Origin: Bacteroidota bacterium
Lineage (GTDB): Bacteria; Bacteroidota; Ignavibacteria; UBA10030; UBA8401
Assembly (NCBI GenBank): GCA_030824175.1
Contig: JAVBYH010000305.1
Location: 1 to 6,180, forward strand
Direction of reading: 5' to 3'
Length of the DNA: 6,180 nt
Every line of letters starts with the position of its first letter. The stretch's first letter is position 1. The position numbers and the translations under genes are program-made. Shown here piece by piece: positions 1 through 5,377 of this stretch. The notes under the pieces were generated by a model, which made no database searches, was not told where the DNA came from, and saw only the letters and a list, made by a program, of their open reading frames with translations.

Positions 1-509
1 TCGCCCTCTGTCCCGGCGCGAAGCATTTCACGAAACGGTGGCAGCGGGAAAAATATGCCGAGCTCGGACTGAAGTTCGTCCGCGAGCGGAACGCGAAGAT
101 TCTCCTCTTCGGCGGCCCGGCGGAGAAGGCCGATTGCGCGTTCGTCGCCGATCACATATCGGCATCCGCCGGCGCCGATGCAGTCGCCGATTTTTCCGGA
201 ACATACTCGCTCCTCGAGACCGCCGCCGCGTTCGATTTCTGCGACGTCGTCATCACGAACGACAGCGGACTCATGCACGTCGCCGCCGCGCGTCAAAGGA
301 AGATCGCCGTCATGTTCGGCTCCACCGTCCGCGAGTTCGGGTTTGCCCCGTACGGCACAGAAGCGGCGGTCATCGAACGCTCGGGGCTCCCGTGCCGCCC
401 CTGCACGCATATCGGTCGCGCCGACTGCCCGCTCGGACATTTCAAGTGTATGAACGACATCACCGTGGACGATGTGGCGGCATCCGTGTCCGCCTTGCTG
501 AAAAATTAA
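1..509 (+). CDS. Glycosyltransferase family 9 (LPS heptosyltransferase, WaaF-like), 3' part
   Basis: This is the C-terminal part of an ADP-heptose:LPS heptosyltransferase-type enzyme, which adds heptose to the lipopolysaccharide core on the cytoplasmic face of the inner membrane. The reading frame is open from the window edge (first full codon at base 3) and gives 168 residues up to TAA at 507-509; the start codon lies upstream of the window. Visible landmarks are PGAKHFTKRWQREKYAEL near the left edge (family pattern PGA..-.KRWP.E.-a-L), ILLFGGPAEK, the nucleotide-sugar binding signature ITNDSGLMHVAAA, and the Cys-rich tail CRPCTHIGRADCPLGHFKCM, which is typical of the heptosyltransferase II (WaaF) branch. 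The carbamoyltransferase gene starts 18 bp downstream on the same strand, so the two are probably co-transcribed. Family assignment is strong. The exact acceptor sugar, and WaaF rather than another GT9 member, cannot be decided from this fragment. Confidence 0.9.
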   Translation, partial: ALCPGAKHFTKRWQREKYAELGLKFVRERNAKILLFGGPAEKADCAFVADHISASAGADAVADFSGTYSLLETAAAFDFCDVVITNDSGLMHVAAARQRKIAVMFGSTVREFGFAPYGTEAAVIERSGLPCRPCTHIGRADCPLGHFKCMNDITVDDVAASVSALLKN

Positions 510-527
510 ATTACTGAAGAATCGCAC

Positions 528-2348
528 ATGACTATACTCGGGATATCGGCCTTCTACCATGACGCGGCAGCCGCGCTGCTTCGCGACGGCGTCATCATCG
601 CAGCCGCCCAGGAAGAACGGTTCTCGCGCAAGAAACACGACGAGCGCTTCCCCATACATGCCGTCGAATACTGTCTGCGCGAGGGTAACACGACAGCCGC
701 CGAACTCGACGCCGTCGTGTTCTACGATAAGCCGTTCACGAAATTCAACCGCCTCCTCGAAACCTATCTCCACTTCGCGCCGCGCGGGTTCCGGTCGTTC
801 GTCATGGCGATGCCAGTCTGGCTCAAGGATAAACTGTGGATCCCCGATACGATCGAAACCTCGCTCGACTATGCGGGGAAGATCCTCTACGCCGAACACC
901 ACGAATCGCACGCCGCCTCGGCGTTCTTCCCGTCGCCCTTCGAGCGCGCCGCGTTCCTCACCGTGGACGGCGTCGGCGAATACGCCACCTCGTCCTTCGG
1001 CGTCGGCGCCGGCAACCGCGTTACGATCCTCGCCGAGCAGCACTTTCCGCATTCACTCGGACTCCTGTACTCCGCATTCACATACTTCACGGGATTCCGC
1101 GTGAACTCAGGCGAATACAAGGTGATGGGCCTCGCCCCCTACGGCGAACCGAAATACGTGCAGACGATCTACGACAACCTCATCGACCTGAAAGAGGACG
1201 GATCGTTCCACATGAACATGGACTACTTCGACTACGCCACCGGACTGCGCATGACGAACGACCGCTTCGCGGCGCTCTTCGGCGGACACGCACGCGCGTC
1301 GGAATCGGAACTCACGCAGAGGGAAATGGACCTCGCCCGCTCGGTGCAGGACGTCACCGAAGAGATCATGCTGCGCATGGCCCGCCACGTGAGGAAGACG
1401 ACGGGGGAGAAGAACCTCTGCCTCGCCGGCGGCGTCGCGCTCAACTGCGTCGCGAACGGCAAACTCCTCCGCGAAAACATATTTGAAAACATCTGGATAC
1501 AGCCCGCGGCGGGCGACGCCGGCGGAGCCATCGGCGCCGCATACGTCGGCTATCATCACGCGCTCGACCAGCCTGCGCTCCCGCGCACGAAGCGCGACAT
1601 GCAGCACGGCTCGTACCTCGGTCCCGTCTATACGGACCACGATGTCGAAAAATTTATCGCCGACCACGCGCTTCCCGCCGTGCACATGAACACCGAAGCC
1701 GCGCTCTGCACCGCCGTCGCCGACCTGCTCGCGCGCGGCGACGTCGTCGGTTGGCATCAGGGAAGGATGGAATTCGGTCCGCGCGCGCTCGGCAACCGCT
1801 CGATCCTCGGCGATCCCCGCAATTCCGAGATGCAGAAGCGCATGAACCTCAAGATCAAATACAGGGAAAGCTTCCGCCCGTTCGCGCCCGCCGTCATGGC
1901 CGAAGAGGTCGCCGACTGGTTCGAGATCGAACAGGAGAGCCCGTACATGCTCCTCGTCGCCGAAGTGAAGAAGCGCCGACAGCTCCAGATGAGCGGCGCC
2001 GAACAGCGCCTCTGGGGCATCGACAAGCTGAACATCGTCCGCTCGGACATCCCTGCGGTGACGCACGTCGACTATTCCGCGCGCATCCAGACAGTGCACC
2101 GGGACGACAACCCGCTCTTCCACCGCCTGCTCGAAACATTCAAAGAGAAGACCGGATGCGCCGTGCTCGTCAACACCTCATTCAACGTGCGCGGCGAACC
2201 CATCGTCGAATCGCCGAAGGATGCATACCGCTGTTTCATGCGCACGGAAATGGACGTGCTCGTGCTCGGATCGTACATTTTTTATAAAAAAGATCAGCCC
2301 GCGCCCGGCGCCGATGGAGATTGGAAAAAAGAATATGAGCTTGATTAA
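528..2348 (+). CDS. O-carbamoyltransferase, NodU/CmcH/TobZ/SxtI family
   Basis: This 606-residue protein has the usual length of the family. These enzymes use carbamoyl phosphate and ATP to form carbamoyl-adenylate in a Kae1/YrdC-like pair of domains, then transfer the carbamoyl group to a hydroxyl of a sugar or natural product. The N-terminal Kae1-like domain begins MTILGISAFYHDAAAALL and contains AEHHESHAASAF (H124 and H128), TVDGVGE (D147) and GDAGGAIGAA (D330), which correspond to the metal and ATP site of TobZ. The C-terminal domain carries MEFGPRALGNRSILGDPR (about 414-431), FRPFAPAV (449-456) and VNTSFNVRGEPIV (548-560). No key residue is obviously missing. Translation starts at ATG 528, 18 bp after the glycosyltransferase stop, with only a weak GAAGA upstream. 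The last 14 bases overlap the SxtJ-like gene. The acceptor is unknown; the glycosyltransferase neighbour suggests a surface sugar, by inference only. Confidence 0.95.
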   Translation: MTILGISAFYHDAAAALLRDGVIIAAAQEERFSRKKHDERFPIHAVEYCLREGNTTAAELDAVVFYDKPFTKFNRLLETYLHFAPRGFRSFVMAMPVWLKDKLWIPDTIETSLDYAGKILYAEHHESHAASAFFPSPFERAAFLTVDGVGEYATSSFGVGAGNRVTILAEQHFPHSLGLLYSAFTYFTGFRVNSGEYKVMGLAPYGEPKYVQTIYDNLIDLKEDGSFHMNMDYFDYATGLRMTNDRFAALFGGHARASESELTQREMDLARSVQDVTEEIMLRMARHVRKTTGEKNLCLAGGVALNCVANGKLLRENIFENIWIQPAAGDAGGAIGAAYVGYHHALDQPALPRTKRDMQHGSYLGPVYTDHDVEKFIADHALPAVHMNTEAALCTAVADLLARGDVVGWHQGRMEFGPRALGNRSILGDPRNSEMQKRMNLKIKYRESFRPFAPAVMAEEVADWFEIEQESPYMLLVAEVKKRRQLQMSGAEQRLWGIDKLNIVRSDIPAVTHVDYSARIQTVHRDDNPLFHRLLETFKEKTGCAVLVNTSFNVRGEPIVESPKDAYRCFMRTEMDVLVLGSYIFYKKDQPAPGADGDWKKEYELD

Positions 2349-2760
2349 CGATGTGAAAGGCGACATACGCGCGCTCGACTGCTCGCGCGAGGGACTCGTG
2401 AAGTTCGGCCGCACTGTCGGAGGCGTGTTCCTGCTCATCGCCACGGTGGTGTACATCTTTCGGGACCTGACCACGACAGTTCTCGTGCTCGGCAGTGTCG
2501 GGGGAGTGCTCGTCCTCTTCGGCCTGATCGCACCCATGCCCCTGAAGCCGGTCTATAAGGCGTGGATGGGGATGGCCTTCGTGCTCGGATGGATCGTCTC
2601 GCGCGTGATCCTCGCGTTCTTTTTCTTTCTCGTCATCACGCCCGTGGCGTTCGCCGCGCGCGTGTCGGGCAAAAAATTTTTACACACTGAATTTAAAACC
2701 GGGCAGCAGTCGTATTGGATCGAGAAGAAAGACACGATCCGCTACGACAAGATGTCCTAA
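2335..2760 (+). CDS. SxtJ-family small membrane protein
   Basis: This 141-residue membrane protein matches my recollection of the SxtJ family, which is found beside NodU/SxtI-type carbamoyltransferases and has no established biochemical role. A charged, cytoplasmic-looking N-terminus (MSLINDVKGDIRALD) is followed by hydrophobic segments at about 25-41, 46-67 and 82-107. Between them lies the family-like stretch PMPLKPVYKAWMGMAFVLGW, and after them a polar tail rich in Lys, Gln and Tyr. The ATG at 2335 was chosen because it is preceded by a purine-rich GGAAAAAAG and gives the expected N-terminus. An in-frame ATG at 2314 would add seven residues but has no purine-rich leader. The start lies inside the carbamoyltransferase gene (14-bp overlap), which suggests translational coupling. 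It may anchor or couple the soluble carbamoyltransferase to the membrane; that is inference from co-occurrence. Confidence 0.85.
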   Translation: MSLINDVKGDIRALDCSREGLVKFGRTVGGVFLLIATVVYIFRDLTTTVLVLGSVGGVLVLFGLIAPMPLKPVYKAWMGMAFVLGWIVSRVILAFFFFLVITPVAFAARVSGKKFLHTEFKTGQQSYWIEKKDTIRYDKMS

Positions 2761-2772
2761 CTATCACCGCAT

Positions 2773-2931
2773 ATGGCCAAGCTAAAGATCGTCGCCGAAT
2801 ATCTGACGTTCCTCAAAGAGAACAAAAAATGGTGGCTGCTTCCGATCGTCGTGATGCTGCTGTTGTTCGGACTGCTCATCGTCCTGACAAAGGGGAGCGC
2901 CCTCGCGCCCTTCATCTACACCATCTTTTAA
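2773..2931 (+). CDS. DUF5989 / SxtK-like single-pass small membrane protein
   Basis: This short gene encodes 52 residues. It has a polar, Lys-rich start (MAKLKIVAEYLTFLKENKKW), one transmembrane segment at about 21-39 (WLLPIVVMLLLFGLLIVLT) and a short tail ending in APFIYTIF. The pattern WWLLPI-hydrophobic-(G/S)-APFIYT is what I know from DUF5989 proteins, which follow SxtJ and carbamoyltransferase genes; SxtK of saxitoxin clusters is of similar size and place. It begins 12 bp after the SxtJ-like stop with no Shine-Dalgarno sequence, so it is probably translated by reinitiation or coupling. Its TAA stop shares four bases with the stop of the convergent DNA glycosylase gene. At this length it is easily missed by gene callers. 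Its biochemical function is unknown. Confidence 0.87.
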   Translation: MAKLKIVAEYLTFLKENKKWWLLPIVVMLLLFGLLIVLTKGSALAPFIYTIF

Positions 2932-3491
2932 TTTTCGATCACAAATCTCCACGGCACCTCCTTGCCGTTCGAGATTCCAATTCGCGGCGTTCGCACGATC
3001 GCGTCCGGTTCCACCGACGGCGCATCCTCCAGAAAAATCATCTCGCCGCAAAGGTCGATTCCGTTCTCGCCCCGGCCGATCCCGAACGCCTGGCAGAATT
3101 TCGCCGGTCCGTCTGCAATGTGTGTGCGTGCGTTTTTCCCTCCGAGCGATCGGTTCACGATCATTGTCTCCATGCCTTGTAGCGGTTCAACGGCGCGTAT
3201 AAGCACAGCCTCGGCCCGGTGCGCCGGCCCGGTCACGATATTCGCGCAGTAATGCATGCCGTACGTAAAATACACGTAAAGCCGTCCACCTTCATCGAAC
3301 ATCACCGCATTTCTGTCCGTCCGCCCCCTGTAAGCGTGACTGGCCGGATCGTTCTCCCCGAGATAGGCCTCGACCTCCGTGATCCTGCCGGCCAGCGTGA
3401 CGGCTCCGGTGCGATGAACGAATATCTTTCCCAACACCTCCGGAGCGACAACGAGCGCCGATCGTAAATAAAAATCCCTCTGAATCTTCAT
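2928..3491 (-). CDS. 3-methyladenine DNA glycosylase, AAG/MPG family
   Basis: This 187-residue protein, close to the normal bacterial length, belongs to the alkyladenine DNA glycosylase family. These enzymes flip out and excise alkylated or deaminated purines (3-methyladenine, 7-methylguanine, hypoxanthine) as the first step of base-excision repair. Aligned by eye to human AAG, E41 in TEVEAYLG is the catalytic Glu that activates water, Y43 and H52 are base-stacking and pocket residues, RLYVYFTYGMHYCANI (70-85) holds the intercalating Tyr and the pocket Asn (N84), and R99 lies in LIRAVEPL. DGPAKFCQAFGI (127-138) is the family's C-terminal signature. All appear intact. The ATG is supported by AAGGA seven bases upstream. 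The gene is convergent with the carbamoyltransferase group and divergent from the sigma factor gene, so it is probably transcribed alone. I saw no confident promoter for it. Confidence 0.95.
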   Translation of the reverse strand: MKIQRDFYLRSALVVAPEVLGKIFVHRTGAVTLAGRITEVEAYLGENDPASHAYRGRTDRNAVMFDEGGRLYVYFTYGMHYCANIVTGPAHRAEAVLIRAVEPLQGMETMIVNRSLGGKNARTHIADGPAKFCQAFGIGRGENGIDLCGEMIFLEDAPSVEPDAIVRTPRIGISNGKEVPWRFVIEN

Positions 3492-3498
3492 GAACTCG

Positions 3499-3503
3499 TC
3501 CTT
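3499..3503 (-). promoter_or_regulatory. Ribosome binding site of the DNA glycosylase gene
   Basis: On the minus strand the sequence reads AAGGA, then seven bases (CGAGTTC), then ATG. This is a near-ideal Shine-Dalgarno spacing and fixes the glycosylase start at 3491. It contrasts with the sigma factor gene on the other side of the same 65-bp gap, which has no such site. Confidence 0.75.
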
Positions 3504-3532
3504 GCAATTCCCTTGAATAATTGCTACTTTTG
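3502..3532 (+). promoter_or_regulatory. Bacteroidota-type promoter for the ECF sigma gene
   Basis: TACTTTTG at 3525-3532 fits the Bacteroidota -7 consensus TAnnTTTG exactly. A TTG at 3502-3504, 20 bases upstream, fits the -33 element. Transcription would start at about 3538-3540, leaving a leader of roughly 18 bases before ATG 3557. This also argues against an upstream TTG start at 3521, which would lie within the promoter. The -33 element overlaps the ribosome binding site of the divergent glycosylase gene. The match is by eye and a five- to six-base consensus can arise by chance, but its location is right. Confidence 0.6.
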
Positions 3533-3556
3533 TTAATTATTAAAAAAACCAGTCAA

Positions 3557-4342
3557 ATGCCACAACGAAAATCCACGACAGCAAAGGTGAAGTCCGTCCC
3601 GCCCGTTAAGGCCTCGACGTCTGCAAAGCCGCAGTCCGTCCCGCCCCTTAAGGCACCGACGTCTGCGAAGCCGCAGTCCGTCCCGCCCCTTAAGGCCGCG
3701 ACACCCGCGAAGCCGGTTCTCGCATCGCGCGGCAAGGACATGTCGCCGACGAAGCAGCAGCTCGAATCGCGCGCAGAGGATGGCGTGCTTATTCGCGGGG
3801 CGCTCGCGGGCAGCCAGGACGCGTTCCGCGGCATCATGGACAAATACCACGACAACATCGCGGCGCTGCTCCATCGCATGATCCGCAACAACGACGAGGT
3901 GGAGGACCTCACCCAGGAAGCCTTCATCAAGGCCTTCGCATCGCTGGCAAATTACAGCAACGAGTTTGCATTCTCGACATGGCTCTATAAGATCGCAACA
4001 AACAACTGCATCGATCACATCCGCAAGAGGAAGCTTCCCACTTTTTCCATCGATAAGCCCATCGAATCGAAGGACGGAGACTACGGCTACGAGATTCCCG
4101 ATTCGTCGTACGAGCCCGACCGGTCGCTCATCAACCGGCAGCGCACGCTCATGCTCGAAGAGGCAATCGCGTCCCTGCCGCTGAAATACAAGACAGTCAT
4201 CATGATGCGGCACTCCGACGAAATGGACTATCAGGACATCGCCAACGAGCTGAATGTCCCCATCGGCACCGTAAAAGCACATATTTTCCGTGCACGGGAA
4301 ATGCTGAACAAGGCGCTCCGGAAAAAAATACAAAATTATTGA
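3557..4342 (+). CDS. RNA polymerase ECF sigma factor (sigma-70 family, RpoE-like)
   Basis: This 261-residue protein is a group 4 (extracytoplasmic function) sigma factor, which redirects RNA polymerase to a small set of promoters. Sigma region 2 spans about 85-159 and includes DLTQEAFIKAF (117-127), which binds core polymerase, and FSTWLYKIATNNCIDHIRKRK (139-159), which melts and reads the -10 element. Region 4 spans about 199-255, with the helix-turn-helix YQDIANELNVPIGTVKAHIFRAREML reading the -35 element. Sigma-1.1, -1.2 and -3 domains are absent, as expected. The oddity is an N-terminal extension of about 75 residues, basic and rich in Pro, Ala, Ser and Lys, containing three tandem repeats; most ECF factors start close to region 2. 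ATG 3557 is chosen over TTG 3521 because of the promoter position. No Shine-Dalgarno sequence is seen, only an A-rich leader. No anti-sigma gene follows; a secreted toastrack-like protein does. Confidence 0.95.
   Translation: MPQRKSTTAKVKSVPPVKASTSAKPQSVPPLKAPTSAKPQSVPPLKAATPAKPVLASRGKDMSPTKQQLESRAEDGVLIRGALAGSQDAFRGIMDKYHDNIAALLHRMIRNNDEVEDLTQEAFIKAFASLANYSNEFAFSTWLYKIATNNCIDHIRKRKLPTFSIDKPIESKDGDYGYEIPDSSYEPDRSLINRQRTLMLEEAIASLPLKYKTVIMMRHSDEMDYQDIANELNVPIGTVKAHIFRAREMLNKALRKKIQNY
3581..3706 (+). repeat. Three 42-bp in-frame tandem repeats in the sigma gene
   Basis: Three adjacent 42-bp units (3581-3622, 3623-3664, 3665-3706) encode the 14-residue unit AKPQSVPPLKAPTS, with variants AKVKSVPPVKASTS and AKPQSVPPLKAATP. 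The core TCCGTCCCGCCC begins at 3593, 3635 and 3677, so the period is exact. A fourth unit starts (AKP) and decays at about 3715. The repeat makes a basic, proline-rich and presumably disordered arm ahead of sigma region 2. Confidence 0.93.
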
Positions 4343-4350
4343 CCGATTCC

Positions 4351-4380
4351 TGCAACTTTTTTTGCGGAAACCCCGTAAGA
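4351..4380 (+). promoter_or_regulatory. ECF-type promoter candidate upstream of the toastrack gene
   Basis: In the 61-bp gap after the sigma gene, TGCAACTTTT (4351-4360) resembles the -35 element of ECF promoters (AAC followed by T-rich DNA). CGTAAGA (4374-4380) resembles the -10 element (CGT). Spacing from AAC to CGT is 17 bases, within the normal ECF range. A transcript would start at about 4383 and still include the ribosome binding site of the next gene. This suggests that the sigma factor directs the gene downstream; no binding evidence is available. Confidence 0.5.
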
Positions 4381-4386
4381 ATAAGT

Positions 4387-4393
4387 AGAAGGA
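4387..4393 (+). promoter_or_regulatory. Ribosome binding site of the toastrack gene
   Basis: AGAAGGA lies ten bases before ATG 4404. The spacing is slightly long but the core is strong. It supports this start, which also gives a proper signal peptide. Confidence 0.65.
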
Positions 4394-4403
4394 ATTACCC
4401 ACT

Positions 4404-5282
4404 ATGCGCCATCTACGATCATATATCGCGGTATTTGTGCTCTTCCTGCCTGCGGCGATGCGTCTGTTCGCGGCCGGCGACGTGCACAAGGAAGTTCGCC
4501 GCAGTGACGAGCGCGAGGCCCGGATCAGGATCGAGTCGTCGTTCGGCGCCGTGAATATCAGCCGCGGCGCGGGGGATCGGCTGGCCATCATCGACTATCG
4601 CGACGCGAAGAAGAAGGACGCGGGAGTTGATATCGATTACCGCCTGCAGAATCGGATCGGTAACCTTCAGATAGACCTGAACCCGGAAGGCACGACGAGG
4701 GAAGCCGACGGCAGCACGCACGTGAATTTCGACTTCAAGACCGATGAGTGGATGGTGCGGCTCACGGACGCCATCCCCATCTCGCTCGACGCGAGCCTCG
4801 GAGCCGGCAAGGCCGACCTCGACATGACGGGATTGAACATCACGAAGTTTTCACTTGAAACAGGGGCCTCGTCCACGCAGATCCGATTCGGCGAACCGAA
4901 CCCGAGCGTGATCGAGAACATGAGGATCGAAGCGGGAGTGAGCAAGCTGGTGGCTCAGGGACTGTGCAACGCGAACTTCAGGCATCTGAAATTTGAAGGC
5001 GGAGTCGGATCGTATTACTTGAATTTCGGCGGCGAACTGCACCGCGAAGTCGACGTGAAGATAGATTTCGGCATGGGATCGATCGTGCTCGACATCCCCG
5101 AGAACATCGGCGTGAAAGTGCATTACAGCGACAACTGGCTCTCGAGCTTCCGCTTCGCCTCGGACATTCACCGTGAGGAAGACGGACTCTCGATCTCGTC
5201 GAATTATTCGAACGCCGAAGGCCGCCTCAACATCTACATCGATTCCGGAGTGGGGCAGGTCAAGATCCGCCGCTCCCACTAA
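4404..5282 (+). CDS. Secreted toastrack-like (DUF2154/LiaF C-terminal-like) beta-repeat protein
   Basis: This 292-residue protein has a signal peptide: MRHLRS, a hydrophobic core YIAVFVLFLPAAM, and a likely cleavage near A23/A24 (LFAAGD). It is therefore exported to the periplasm or outer surface, with no further membrane segment. The mature part consists of repeating short beta-strand units with small turns: SSFGAVNIS (45-53), SLGAGKADLDM (131-141), LETGASSTQIRFG (151-163), IEAGVSKLVAQGL (175-187), FEGGVGSYYLNFGG (197-210), DFGMGSIVLDIP (221-232) and DSGVGQVKI (280-288). This pattern is that of toastrack/DUF2154 domains, seen in LiaF-type envelope-stress proteins; the family call is from pattern memory. 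The molecular function is unknown. It follows the ECF sigma gene by 61 bp with a candidate ECF promoter between, so a role in an envelope response is inferred. It ends just before two hairpins. Confidence 0.75.
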   Translation: MRHLRSYIAVFVLFLPAAMRLFAAGDVHKEVRRSDEREARIRIESSFGAVNISRGAGDRLAIIDYRDAKKKDAGVDIDYRLQNRIGNLQIDLNPEGTTREADGSTHVNFDFKTDEWMVRLTDAIPISLDASLGAGKADLDMTGLNITKFSLETGASSTQIRFGEPNPSVIENMRIEAGVSKLVAQGLCNANFRHLKFEGGVGSYYLNFGGELHREVDVKIDFGMGSIVLDIPENIGVKVHYSDNWLSSFRFASDIHREEDGLSISSNYSNAEGRLNIYIDSGVGQVKIRRSH

Positions 5283-5283
5283 C

Positions 5284-5315
5284 GCTTTTTGTAGGGCGAG
5301 CTGTCAGCTCGCCCC
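5284..5315 (+). repeat. REP-like hairpin repeat, copy 1
   Basis: GCTTTTT and the tetranucleotide GTAG (5291-5294) lead into a perfect 9-bp stem, GGGCGAGCT (5294-5302) with AGCTCGCCC (5306-5314), around a 3-base loop. GTAG 5' of a GC-rich palindrome is the layout of REP elements mobilised by RAYT transposases. The 17 bases at 5284-5300 recur exactly at 5328-5344. Only a short CCG follows this stem, with no T-run directly after it, so termination activity here is doubtful. No RAYT gene is in the window. Confidence 0.7.
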
Positions 5316-5327
5316 GTTGTTGTTTTT

Positions 5328-5357
5328 GCTTTTTGTAGGGCGAGATTTATCTCGCCC
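5328..5357 (+). repeat. REP-like hairpin repeat, copy 2
   Basis: This second copy lies 44 bp after the first, in the same orientation, with identical GCTTTTTGTAGGGCGAG (5328-5344). The stem pairs GGGCGAGAT (5338-5346) with ATCTCGCCC (5349-5357). Relative to copy 1 the inner stem differs but stays paired: AT on the left arm is matched by AT on the right, a compensatory change that suggests the structure is what is kept. Confidence 0.7.
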
Positions 5358-5365
5358 ATTTTTTT
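5338..5365 (+). terminator. Rho-independent terminator after the toastrack gene
   Basis: The GC-rich stem at 5338-5357 is followed after one base by seven T (5359-5365), the standard intrinsic terminator layout on the plus strand, about 55 bases after the toastrack stop. Read on the minus strand, the same stem is followed by TACAAAAA, so it should not terminate the convergent CHAT gene well. A REP-like repeat seems to serve as the terminator. Confidence 0.7.
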
Positions 5366-5377
5366 GCTCTTCGTTTT

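Noticed and set aside
38..517. A 159-codon frame overlapping the glycosyltransferase end
   Set aside because: The product is extremely Arg-rich and lacks motifs, while another frame encodes the GT9 signature over the same bases.
1107..2123. A 338-codon open frame antisense to the carbamoyltransferase gene
   Set aside because: It lies wholly inside a gene with clear family motifs; its product is Arg/Val/Glu-rich with no recognisable domain, as expected from GC-rich codon bias on the opposite strand.
2221..2334. Upstream in-frame starts for the SxtJ-like gene (ATG 2221 and 2314)
   Set aside because: They would add residues that overlap the end of the carbamoyltransferase gene, have no purine-rich leader, and do not fit the family N-terminus.
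2715..3182. A 155-codon plus-strand frame across the DUF5989 and glycosylase genes
   Set aside because: It spans two well-supported genes in other frames and its product has no recognisable features.
3521..3556. Upstream TTG start for the sigma factor gene (adds MLLLLIIKKTSQ)
   Set aside because: It lies within the predicted promoter, ahead of the expected transcription start; ATG 3557 fits better.
3533..4591. A 352-codon open frame antisense to the sigma factor gene
   Set aside because: It mirrors the sigma gene, including its repeats, and runs into the 5' part of the next gene; no domain or ribosome binding site supports it.
5284..5357. The two hairpin repeats as the start of a CRISPR array
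   Set aside because: There are only two copies, the repeat unit diverges within the stem, the gap between copies is about 12-13 bases, and no cas gene is nearby; REP-like elements or terminators explain them better.
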